The position numbers and the translations under genes are program-made. A model generated the notes under the pieces. It saw nothing but the letters and a program-made list of their open reading frames with translations. It was not told where the DNA came from and searched no databases. DNA of 64,000 nucleotides from Bacteroidota bacterium (GTDB lineage Bacteria; Bacteroidota; Bacteroidia; Chitinophagales; Chitinophagaceae): the NCBI GenBank assembly GCA_023417815.1, contig JAEZEI010000110.1, forward strand, positions 62,001 to 126,000. The letters are read 5' to 3'. This document shows, piece after piece, positions 8,152-15,322 of this stretch (position 1 is its first letter; the number at the start of each line of letters is the position of its first letter).

Positions 8152-9422
8152 ACAACCAGTTCAAAGAATTTTTCCGGCTGCAGGTACTTCTGTGCAAGTT
8201 CCTGCAGTTCTTTTTCTGTGATGTGTTTTATCACCCTGATTGAATCATAGAAATAATTTTCATCGAGACCATTCAGGATTATGCTCTTCCATTTGGACAT
8301 GATGTGGAAGGGACCGTCAAGATCTCCCAGGATCATCCCGATCATATAATTCCGCACCAGCATCAGTTCATCCTGATCTACGGGTTCATCGCATAACCGC
8401 TTCATTTCAACATAAACCTCGCGGATAGCAGCTTCACATACTTCTTTCCCTGCTTCTGTGCTGATAACCCAGGCACTTTGCTGTATATGGTTCTGCAGGT
8501 AGCTGTATATGCCATAAGTATATCCTTTCTCCTCCCGGATATTGCTCATTAACCTCGAGCCAAAAAATCCACCGAACACCGTATTTAGCACAACCACCTT
8601 TTGAAAATCCGGGTGGTGCCGGTTTGGAAAATTCGATGCCAGCCGTATTGCCCCCTGTACTGCTTCTTTATCATTTTCAACCCTGTGAATGCGCTGAGTA
8701 TCCGGCGTAGCTTTCAGATCAGGTATGGAAAATGAAGGTTTACTGATAGAAAGGGAACCAAAGCTTTTGTTTAATTGCTGGCGCAGATCACCTGGCGCGA
8801 TCCCTGAAACAAAAATTGCACAGTTACCATTGAGATAATACTGCTGGTAAAAAAGCCGTATCTCATCCAGGGAAAGTTGCTCGATGTCAGATTCATTAAG
8901 ATGTTTCCCATAAGGATGCGAACTGCCATACAGCAGGGAATTCACTACGCGCGAAGCAACGAATTCGCATTTCTTAAGATTAACTTTAAGGCGCTGGATA
9001 CTGTTCTGGCGGAAGATCTCGAATTCCTCTTCAGGAAAAATAGATTCCGTAAGCATGTCGGTCATAACCGGTAGAAGGTCTCCGAGGTATTTGGACAGGG
9101 TATGCAGTGTGATGACCGCAGTTTCGCTATAGCAGGCCCGGGTAAGATGAGCGCCATAATAATCAAATGCCTCATTAAGCTGGAAGGCAGTGCGGCTGCG
9201 CGTTCCGTTCTTTAAAAGGAAGTTGGTGGCAGAGGCGACCCCGTTCTTTGCTTCAAAGAAGTTACCTGCGTAAAAGACCATTTCAAGCTGCAACACTTCC
9301 TGGGCCCCGGCATTCACAACGTAAACCGGAACCCCGTTATCTAGCTCAAAATATTCATACGGTTTCAGCGATAATTCATATTCAACTGCATCCTTTATAG
9401 CAGGGGGCGTGGTCCTGATCAT
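8145..9422 (-). CDS. M16-family peptidase homologue lacking the zinc motif (probable non-catalytic partner)
   Basis: 425 residues with the M16 fold throughout (LDNGVPVYVVNAG near residue 27, the C-terminal glycine-rich FFGSRLMSNIREEKGYTYG). The site where active members carry HxxEH reads NFLLKNGTRS, so both histidines and the glutamate are missing. This is the usual state of the non-catalytic subunit in heterodimeric M16 pairs, where it supplies the R/Y-containing second domain to the active partner. The ATG overlaps the stop of the upstream M16 gene by 4 nt, indicating translational coupling. No signal peptide, so cytoplasmic. Confidence 0.88.
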   Translation of the reverse strand: MIRTTPPAIKDAVEYELSLKPYEYFELDNGVPVYVVNAGAQEVLQLEMVFYAGNFFEAKNGVASATNFLLKNGTRSRTAFQLNEAFDYYGAHLTRACYSETAVITLHTLSKYLGDLLPVMTDMLTESIFPEEEFEIFRQNSIQRLKVNLKKCEFVASRVVNSLLYGSSHPYGKHLNESDIEQLSLDEIRLFYQQYYLNGNCAIFVSGIAPGDLRQQLNKSFGSLSISKPSFSIPDLKATPDTQRIHRVENDKEAVQGAIRLASNFPNRHHPDFQKVVVLNTVFGGFFGSRLMSNIREEKGYTYGIYSYLQNHIQQSAWVISTEAGKEVCEAAIREVYVEMKRLCDEPVDQDELMLVRNYMIGMILGDLDGPFHIMSKWKSIILNGLDENYFYDSIRVIKHITEKELQELAQKYLQPEKFFELVVY

Positions 9423-10669
9423 TTAGCTTCTTTATTATCTGACAAATAATGTAATGTGCTGCAATTCTCCTTGCGGAAAATATTCCTGCTTTCTGAAAGT
9501 ATGTCGTCGGTGGTAACTGCCTTATACCTTTCCAGTTCTGTGTTTATAAGATTGGCATCGCCCATTAATTCATAGATGGCGAGGCTTGCTGCGCGGTTGG
9601 TGAGGCTCATATCCTCAAATGCCATGGCGCTCTCTGTTTTATTCTTCACCTTTTCCAGTTCTGCGGGTGAAATGCCTTCTCTTTTTAATTCTTCAAGCAC
9701 TTCATTCACCGCAGCTTCAGCAACATCTATATCAACACCCTTCACCAGTTTTCCTTCAATGGTAACGATACCGGCATCCATGCTACCCATGTGATAACAT
9801 TCTATATTGCTGAAAAGCTTTTTCTCCTTCACGAGCATCTGGTAAAGCCTAGACGAACCACCTCCTCCCAGGATATCGGTGATAAGGTCGGTAACATAAT
9901 AACCGGGATGACTCCGTGGTTTCATATGCCAGCACATATACAATGCATCAAGCGGAACATTTGCCTTCACAACAAGCTTCCTGTATTCATCCTGTGCAGG
10001 TTCAGCGGGAAGTACGCGATCATATTTTTCTCCTGCCGGAATGTCGCCGAACCATTTCCCTGCCAGTGATCTTACTTCTTCCGGCGAAATATTACCTGCC
10101 ACAACAAGGATGGCATTACTTGGGTTATAATGCTTCTTAAAAAAGTCTATTACATCGTTAAGTGAGGCTTCCTCGATATGCTTCAGTTCCTTCCCGATGG
10201 TCATCCATCTGTAGGGATGTACTTTATAAGCAAGTTCGCGCAGCTTATGCCAAACATCCCCGTAAGGCTTATTGATATAATGTTCCTTGAATTCTTCCGA
10301 AACCACCTTACGCTGCACATCAAGACTTTTTTTACTGAAGGCCAGGCTTAGCATCCTGTCACTTTCCAGCCAGAATGCAGTTTCAATATTTTCGGAAGGA
10401 AGCTGGCAGTAATAATTTGTAAGATCATTGGTTGTGTAAGCATTATTCTCGCCACCCGCAACCTGCAAGGGTTCATCATATACCGGGATGTTAACACTCC
10501 CTCCAAACATAAGGTGCTCAAACAAATGAGCAAAACCTGTGCGCTCTGGGTCTTCATCGCGTGCGCCCACATCGTAAAGTACATTTACCACGGCCATTGG
10601 AGTACTCCTGTCTTCATGCACTATAACACGCAGACCATTTTCCAGGATAAATTTTTCATACCTGATCAT
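9419..10669 (-). CDS. M16-family zinc metallopeptidase (catalytic subunit)
   Basis: 416 residues. The inverted zinc motif HLFEH is present at about residues 48-52 in FAHLFEHLMFGGS, with the distal glutamate region VSEEFKEHYINKPYG. The protein begins MIRYEKFILENGLRVIVHED, the normal M16 N-terminus, and has no signal peptide. It should degrade peptides in the cytoplasm together with the downstream inactive homologue, with which it is translationally coupled. A full -7 match, TAACTTTG (10674-10681, minus), ends only 4 nt before the ATG, implying a leaderless or nearly leaderless mRNA. Confidence 0.9.
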   Translation of the reverse strand: MIRYEKFILENGLRVIVHEDRSTPMAVVNVLYDVGARDEDPERTGFAHLFEHLMFGGSVNIPVYDEPLQVAGGENNAYTTNDLTNYYCQLPSENIETAFWLESDRMLSLAFSKKSLDVQRKVVSEEFKEHYINKPYGDVWHKLRELAYKVHPYRWMTIGKELKHIEEASLNDVIDFFKKHYNPSNAILVVAGNISPEEVRSLAGKWFGDIPAGEKYDRVLPAEPAQDEYRKLVVKANVPLDALYMCWHMKPRSHPGYYVTDLITDILGGGGSSRLYQMLVKEKKLFSNIECYHMGSMDAGIVTIEGKLVKGVDIDVAEAAVNEVLEELKREGISPAELEKVKNKTESAMAFEDMSLTNRAASLAIYELMGDANLINTELERYKAVTTDDILSESRNIFRKENCSTLHYLSDNKEAK

Positions 10670-10673
10670 GCCG

Positions 10674-10681
10674 CAAAGTTA
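10674..10681 (-). promoter_or_regulatory. Candidate -7 box immediately before the M16 start
   Basis: Minus strand TAACTTTG, a full match to TAnnTTTG, separated from the ATG by CGGC only. Transcription would start at or next to the start codon. Confidence 0.4.
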
Positions 10682-10722
10682 GGCGGTGCGGCCTCATAGA
10701 GGCACGTTAATTTAGGAGAAGC

Positions 10723-11907
10723 CTAAAGCGACAATATACTAACGGTCTTTAATAAGATGGGATGAAGTTTTCCATCACGGCTAATTATGAGCCTTATCTG
10801 CTGGTTGGGCACCTGTATCAAATTCTTGTATTGCTGAATATTATTCGAAAAATTATTGCCCACCCCTACGATCTGGTCGCCTACCATCAACCCTGCTTTT
10901 TGTGCCGGCGAATCCTGGATGATATCTTCGATCATTATTTTACCCTCAACAAAATAGATTCCCAGGCCTGTATAAGTGAGGTCAAATGGTTCATTATAGA
11001 ATTTGTTGGGAGAAAGGTGAATTATTTTGGCGGGATAATTCAGCACTACATTGAATCTTCGCAGTAGTTCATTACCGATGAGCCCCCCTGAATAAGGATA
11101 GGCAGTAACGTTGTAATCATCGAGGTACAGGTAGGTCGGCACTTTCCTGAAGCGGTAAGGACCAAGTTTGAGTTCCTTCACTACGGTTAGTTTCAAATGA
11201 ACTTTGCCCAGCATCCCTTCAGCCTGGGTAACCTGGGGTTGTCTTTTTGCAAGAAGAATATTGCTGTCGGCAGCAAACCGTTCATTCATCAGGAAACAGA
11301 GCCCTGCACCGGTATCAAAAATAAAATTGAAAGTCAATTGCCTTCGGTCCTTAACCCTTGCTGACTGGAAAGGGATGGTGCTGAACCTGGGGTGAAGCTT
11401 ATGGCCATTGGAGGGATAGCGATGAAGCCCCGGCCGGAATACCCGCAGGATTAGGCTGTCATAATCTATTTCCACTATATACCTGCTGAAAAAACTGTAG
11501 CCGATTATACCGTCTATCTGTTCCCCGTAAACGCTCGTCAACACCTCGTAATTATTAATATGGAAGTTGAGGTCCTTTACTTCCAGTCCCGGCAAGGAAA
11601 GGGCTTTGTTGAAAACGAAATGAACTTTCCTGGTACCGCCGATTCCGTTTATGAGCGTATCTGTTTCCCGGCTTTCGAAACCCAGCCTGCTGCAGGTGGT
11701 AGAATCCAGTGAAATACCACCACTACCAGTGTCAAGGATAAATGTAAGGCTGTCGGAGGAAGGTGGAACCGAAGCTTTTACCACTATGATCCCTCCGCTG
11801 AAAAGCGTGAAGGGGATCCGGGTGATCAATTGTGAACGTGCACTATCTGAAGCAGATAATAATAAAGGAGTTAGCAGGAATATTATGATGCAATTAATAA
11901 TTCTCAT
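10723..11907 (-). CDS. Retropepsin-like aspartyl protease with C-terminal PDZ domain, exported
   Basis: 394 residues from the ATG at 11907 (MRIINCIIIFLLTPLLLS), chosen because it gives a proper signal peptide; an earlier in-frame ATG at 11976 adds a charged stretch and would overlap mqnC. Two pepsin/retropepsin-type half-sites are visible: FILDTGSGG at about residue 60 and FIFDTGAG at about residue 210, so both aspartates are in one chain. The last 90 residues are a PDZ domain (VEGKIMIEDIIQDSPAQKAG, GDQIVGVG). The enzyme is likely a periplasmic quality-control or processing protease. Substrate unknown. It starts 67 bp from mqnC in the opposite direction. Confidence 0.82.
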   Translation of the reverse strand: MRIINCIIIFLLTPLLLSASDSARSQLITRIPFTLFSGGIIVVKASVPPSSDSLTFILDTGSGGISLDSTTCSRLGFESRETDTLINGIGGTRKVHFVFNKALSLPGLEVKDLNFHINNYEVLTSVYGEQIDGIIGYSFFSRYIVEIDYDSLILRVFRPGLHRYPSNGHKLHPRFSTIPFQSARVKDRRQLTFNFIFDTGAGLCFLMNERFAADSNILLAKRQPQVTQAEGMLGKVHLKLTVVKELKLGPYRFRKVPTYLYLDDYNVTAYPYSGGLIGNELLRRFNVVLNYPAKIIHLSPNKFYNEPFDLTYTGLGIYFVEGKIMIEDIIQDSPAQKAGLMVGDQIVGVGNNFSNNIQQYKNLIQVPNQQIRLIISRDGKLHPILLKTVSILSL

Positions 11908-11940
11908 GATCTGCTTTTCCAATTTAAGCCCTAACGGTCG

Positions 11941-11948
11941 TAATTTTG
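11941..11948 (+). promoter_or_regulatory. Candidate -7 box for mqnC
   Basis: TAATTTTG matches TAnnTTTG fully and lies 26 nt before the mqnC ATG, inside the 67-bp gap to the divergent protease gene. No convincing -33 TTTG. Confidence 0.4.
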
Positions 11949-11974
11949 CGAAGGTTTTGATAACCGGTACGCTC

Positions 11975-13096
11975 ATGAACGTAAACTCCCTTCTGCAAAA
12001 AGCCCTGGATTTCGACTTCCTGTCTATAGACGAAGGGATTTATTTATTTGAAAACGCTGCATTGGCCGACCTGATGGTGGTTGCAGACGAATTACGGAAA
12101 AAGCAGGTCCCTCATGGTAAGGTTACCTGGCAGATCGACAGGAATGTGAACACTACCAATGTTTGCATCGCCAATTGCAAGTTTTGCAATTTCTACCGCA
12201 TACCCGGTCACCCGGAAGCATATATAACCGATCTCGATACCTATAAGATCAAGATAGAGGAGACTATCCGGTACGGTGGCGACCAGCTTTTATTACAGGG
12301 CGGGCATCACCCTGAATTAGGTCTTTCTTTTTATGTGGACCTTTTCCGCAACCTGAAGAACATGTTTCCTGATATCCGGCTTCACGCACTCGGTCCGCCG
12401 GAAGTTGCCCATATCACCAAACTTGAAAAGAGCACCCATCACGAAGTATTATCTGCTTTGAAAGAAGCAGGATTAGACAGTCTTCCCGGTGCAGGGGCTG
12501 AGATCCTTACAGACAGGGTGCGCCGTTTGATCAGTAAGGGGAAATGCGGTGCCCAGGAATGGCTCGACATTATGCACGAGGCGCATAAACTTGACATCAC
12601 CACTTCAGCAACAATGATGTTCGGGCATGTTGAAACCATCCGCGAGCGTTTTGAACACCTGGTGAAGATCAGGGAAGTTCAGAGCAAAAAGCCTGCGCAT
12701 GCAAAAGGATTCCTTGCCTTTATTCCCTGGACCTTCCAGGACGTAGATACCCTTCTAACGCGTATCCGCGGGGTGCAGAACCTGACCACTCCGGCAGAAT
12801 ATGTGCGGATGATCGCGTTAAGCAGGATCATGCTTCCCAATATCAAGAATATCCAGGCCAGCTGGCTTACGGTGGGCAAACCCGTTGCCCAGATGTGCCT
12901 TCATGCAGGCGCGAACGACTTCGGCAGCATCATGATCGAAGAGAACGTAGTGAGCGCTGCCGGGGCACCGCATCGCTTTACCAGCCGCACCATCCAGGAT
13001 GCCATCCGCGAAGCCGGCTTCGAACCACAACTCCGCAACCAGCAATACGAATGGCGGGAGCTTCCGGCAATGGAGGAGCAGGTGGTGGAGTATTAG
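11975..13096 (+). CDS. mqnC: Cyclic dehypoxanthine futalosine synthase (radical SAM)
   Basis: 373 residues from the ATG at 11975 (MNVNSLLQKALDFDFLS). The frame stays open for 324 bp upstream, but that part overlaps the divergent protease and is not MqnC-like. The radical SAM cluster motif is CIANCKFCNF (about residues 64-73, CxxxCxxC), followed by LLLQGGHHPELGLSFY and the GAGAEILTDRVR block typical of MqnC. The enzyme converts dehypoxanthine futalosine to its cyclic form in the futalosine route to menaquinone. This fits with the menaquinol-oxidising complex III genes at the left edge. Other mqn genes are not adjacent. Confidence 0.92.
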   Translation: MNVNSLLQKALDFDFLSIDEGIYLFENAALADLMVVADELRKKQVPHGKVTWQIDRNVNTTNVCIANCKFCNFYRIPGHPEAYITDLDTYKIKIEETIRYGGDQLLLQGGHHPELGLSFYVDLFRNLKNMFPDIRLHALGPPEVAHITKLEKSTHHEVLSALKEAGLDSLPGAGAEILTDRVRRLISKGKCGAQEWLDIMHEAHKLDITTSATMMFGHVETIRERFEHLVKIREVQSKKPAHAKGFLAFIPWTFQDVDTLLTRIRGVQNLTTPAEYVRMIALSRIMLPNIKNIQASWLTVGKPVAQMCLHAGANDFGSIMIEENVVSAAGAPHRFTSRTIQDAIREAGFEPQLRNQQYEWRELPAMEEQVVEY

Positions 13097-13130
13097 TTGG
13101 AAGTTTGAGGTTTGAGGTTGGAGGTTGGGA
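13097..13130. repeat. GGTTGGAAG-type dispersed repeat, second copy
   Basis: TTGGAAGTTTGAGGTTTGAG and following units, the same G/T-rich heptamer style as 6808-6840 and 37592-37623, directly after the mqnC stop. Here without the 20-bp palindrome. Confidence 0.6.
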
Positions 13131-13220
13131 GTGTAGAGATTTTTTGATTTTTCTTCTTCAGAAGCTTTTCCTGCAATAAATCGGTATTTGGCTGCGTTAC
13201 CTATCTACAAATCCGTTAAT

Positions 13221-13379
13221 ATGAAACAACCGGTTACGCAGGAAGATATCCATCCAGTAGTGTATGCGATCAAGGCGATATTCGATAAGCTGAGGCAGCA
13301 CCCGGAGAGTTACCCGATAAAATATTATAAGAAGTATAAAGCAGGAAAGCGGCGCAGGCAGTTTGAATTCGTAAAATAA
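13221..13379 (+). CDS. Small basic protein, 52 residues
   Basis: ATG at 13221 opens a 52-codon frame (MKQPVTQEDIHPVVYAIKAI...) ending in a cluster of lysines and arginines (KYYKKYKAGKRRRQFEFVK). The composition is coherent for a small soluble basic protein, with an acidic N-terminal half predicted helical and a strongly cationic tail that could bind nucleic acid. An alternative ATG 33 nt upstream exists but adds no recognisable sequence. No family recognised. It lies in the accessory stretch after mqnC. Confidence 0.5.
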   Translation: MKQPVTQEDIHPVVYAIKAIFDKLRQHPESYPIKYYKKYKAGKRRRQFEFVK

Positions 13380-13427
13380 CCTGTCGTGTGCGGAAATTAC
13401 CATGAAAAAAAATCAGGAAAACCGCGC

Positions 13428-13459
13428 TTGACAAAGCCTTCAACCAGTTTGTAAGTTTG
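13428..13459 (+). promoter_or_regulatory. Bacteroidota-type promoter of the small 43-codon gene
   Basis: TTG (13428-13430), a 21-nt spacer and TAAGTTTG (13452-13459), a full match to TAnnTTTG. The start codon is 23 nt further on. This is one of the best -33/-7 pairs in the window. Confidence 0.6.
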
Positions 13460-13482
13460 TTTCCCTCAATAAATCCAATGTT

Positions 13483-13614
13483 ATGAAAAGAAGTCAACCC
13501 CAAACCATGAACCTGAACACCGTGCTTAAAGCCATTGGCAACATGTTCCACAACATGTTCTATTCAAGCTCGAACCGCGATTTTCAAAGGTTGAAGAATT
13601 TCATTGCTTCCTGA
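13483..13614 (+). CDS. Very small protein, 43 residues, in its own promoter-terminator unit
   Basis: ATG AAA AGA AGT starts a 43-codon frame ending TGA at 13612-13614. The peptide is basic and Asn/Met/Phe-rich (MKRSQPQTMNLNTVLKAIGN, then MFHNMFYSSSNRDFQRLKNF). It has no signal peptide or strong membrane segment. It is bracketed by a good promoter (13428-13459) and a strong intrinsic terminator (13634-13670), giving a predicted transcript of about 200 nt. Either a real small protein or a small RNA with an incidental frame; not recognised as a known family. Confidence 0.5.
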   Translation: MKRSQPQTMNLNTVLKAIGNMFHNMFYSSSNRDFQRLKNFIAS

Positions 13615-13633
13615 GAAGCTGTAGCCCCCAAAG

Positions 13634-13670
13634 AAGAGCTCCCTTATGCCCCCGGCAAAAGGGAGCTTTT
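13634..13670 (+). terminator. Intrinsic terminator after the 43-codon gene
   Basis: Stem AGCTCCCTT (13637-13645) with AAGGGAGCT (13659-13667), extendable by three pairs, then TTTTTAATTT. A classic Rho-independent terminator on the plus strand 20 nt after the small gene. Confidence 0.8.
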
Positions 13671-13684
13671 TAATTTCCTTCCGG

Positions 13685-13710
13685 CCGGGGAACTGGCGTT
13701 CCCGCCCCAA
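13685..13710. repeat. REP-like hairpin repeat, copy 1
   Basis: Contains GGGAACTGGCGTTCCC (13688-13703), a 6-bp stem with a TGGC loop, in a 26-bp segment identical to 13801-13826. Confidence 0.75.
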
Positions 13711-13800
13711 ATAAAAGTTCGGCAGAAAAAATCAAACAACCCGGTTCTAAACGCTTATCCCGGGTAATTCACCCTTTCGGGGGTCCTTCCCTTCTTTTGA

Positions 13801-13826
13801 CCGGGGAACTGGCGTTCCCGCCCCAA
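13801..13826. repeat. REP-like hairpin repeat, copy 2
   Basis: Identical over 26 bp to 13685-13710, with similar but diverged sequence after it (AAAAGTT...GG...AAATC in both). The two copies are 116 bp apart, a local duplication. Confidence 0.75.
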
Positions 13827-14039
13827 GAAAAGTTACGGAATAAATCTTAGCCAACCTGTTTTCAAACATTTACCTCCCTTGTAGTTTTCCACCATGCCCA
13901 GGTCCTTCACGTCCATAACATAAACCTATAGCTCAATCCTGGAACTCAACAAGTTGCCCTAAAAACTCCTGGACATGCAAACCCCCAACTGCACCGTGGC
14001 AAGCCGGACCGTGCCCCCTTACGGCACAGGTCTAATGTG

Positions 14040-14213
14040 CGATTGACAAAACTTGTGGTGAGCACTTCGATTGTCAAACGCGATTGACAAAATTTGTGGT
14101 GAGTGCTTCGATTGTCAAACGCAATTGACAAAACTTGTGGTGAGCGCTTCGATTGTCAAACGCGATTGACAAAACTTGTGGTGAGTGCTTCGATTGTCAA
14201 ACGCAATTGACAA
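14040..14213. repeat. 41-bp tandem repeat array (4 full units plus a partial)
   Basis: Units start at 14040, 14081, 14122, 14163 and 14204 with an exact 41-bp period. Each unit carries TTGACAA and TTGTCAA as a 7-bp inverted pair (for example 14043-14049 and 14071-14077). Units 1/3 and 2/4 are most alike at the variable positions, hinting at an 82-bp duplication. The stretch 13671-14284 has no convincing gene apart from these repeats. The array sits just downstream of the last gene of the minus-strand T9SS operon. Confidence 0.9.
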
Positions 14214-14284
14214 TTTAATTATTGAGTTGGGGAATTGTCAAAAGTGCGATTGATTTTCAAATAGATGTAAAAACGAACTTCTCT

Positions 14285-15307
14285 TTACCACACATTTCGT
14301 GGGCAGGTATCTCCGTACTTATTGCCAAGGGTGAAACCGACCATGATTTCGTGGGTACCCTTGGTAAAGGTGTTAAGGTCGGAAATGGTATAATCGTATG
14401 CGTAGCCAATGTTCATGGTGTTTCCGATGTTAATACCGGCCATGCCCGCGAAGCCTTCTTCATGGCGATAGCTTGCTCCAACCCAGAATTTATCCTGGTA
14501 CTGAAGTTTCACATTCGCTTCAGGCTGTGGCTTAAGAGGACTGATATATTTCACCATCAATGATGGTAGCAGGTTGAAATTCTCTCCTACAAGAAAACGA
14601 TATCCTGCATGAAGGAAAAGGTGCGGTACTTTTTTACTGTCTTGTTGCTTGATGGAATTCTCAGCGAAAACGATCTTGCTGGGAACTATTTGCTGTGCCG
14701 AAACACCTATGAAATAATCACCGGAATACAGGTAAAGCCCGGCGTTCATATCAAAGTTCAGCTTATTGATCTCACCGCTGCCGTACACCGCAGGGTCTAC
14801 CGGTACATTGAATTCCAACTTGGAAGTGTTCAGGCTGATGCTATTTATACCAAGCCCTATCCCTGCCGACAGGTTCATGGTTGGGGTAAGTCCTACATGG
14901 TATGCATAGGTTCCAAAAGCTGAAAACTGGTTTAGCGGCCCGGTGCGGTCATTTATCACCTGCAGCCCCCAGCCATGGTGCGGAGCAGAAGCTACATACT
15001 CCTGCCAGTATCCCCTTCCCCTCGGATTCTCCCCAGGGATCTCGAAAGAAGTTGCCGTGGTCTTAAGATCGGACTTACCGATAGGTCCATGAATGGTGAA
15101 ATAGGTAGTGACCGGTGCATCCGCAAGTCCCACCCACTGGTGACGGTGGCTAAGTTTTACATCCACATAATTCTCGATACCCGTTAAAGCAGGATTAACG
15201 ATATACTGGTTGAGAATGTATTGTGTATAATGAGGCTTTTGCTGTGCTCCTGCCGGATTAAGCAGGAACACAGATAAAGCAGCTATAAAGATCTTTTTCA
15301 TGGGCAT
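14285..15307 (-). CDS. PorP/SprF-family type IX secretion outer-membrane protein (distal copy)
   Basis: 340 residues with a signal peptide (IFIAALSVFLLNPAGA, cleaved after residue 21). The mature N-terminus QQKPHYTQYILNQYIVNPAL followed by TGIENYVDVKLSHRHQWVG is the PorP/SprF signature (xxxPxxTQY, NPAxTG, RxQW). The rest is alternating beta-strand sequence expected of an outer-membrane barrel. PorP/SprF proteins act with T9SS in secreting and attaching cargo with type-B C-terminal domains at the cell surface. It is the last gene of the operon, 15 bp after the PorE-like gene, and differs in sequence from the other PorP/SprF copy at 17343-18350. Confidence 0.88.
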   Translation of the reverse strand: MPMKKIFIAALSVFLLNPAGAQQKPHYTQYILNQYIVNPALTGIENYVDVKLSHRHQWVGLADAPVTTYFTIHGPIGKSDLKTTATSFEIPGENPRGRGYWQEYVASAPHHGWGLQVINDRTGPLNQFSAFGTYAYHVGLTPTMNLSAGIGLGINSISLNTSKLEFNVPVDPAVYGSGEINKLNFDMNAGLYLYSGDYFIGVSAQQIVPSKIVFAENSIKQQDSKKVPHLFLHAGYRFLVGENFNLLPSLMVKYISPLKPQPEANVKLQYQDKFWVGASYRHEEGFAGMAGINIGNTMNIGYAYDYTISDLNTFTKGTHEIMVGFTLGNKYGDTCPRNVW

Positions 15308-15322
15308 TCATTGGTGCGGCGC

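Noticed and set aside
11651..11974. N-terminal extension of the mqnC reading frame
   Set aside because: The extension runs antisense through the aspartyl protease gene and has no MqnC-like sequence; the family N-terminus starts at 11975.
13946..14131. 61-codon minus-strand frame ending inside the 41-bp array
   Set aside because: Its sequence is just the translated tandem repeat plus low-complexity DNA.
14040..14213. Possible CRISPR array
   Set aside because: The 41-bp units are contiguous with no spacers, and no cas gene is present; it is a plain tandem repeat.
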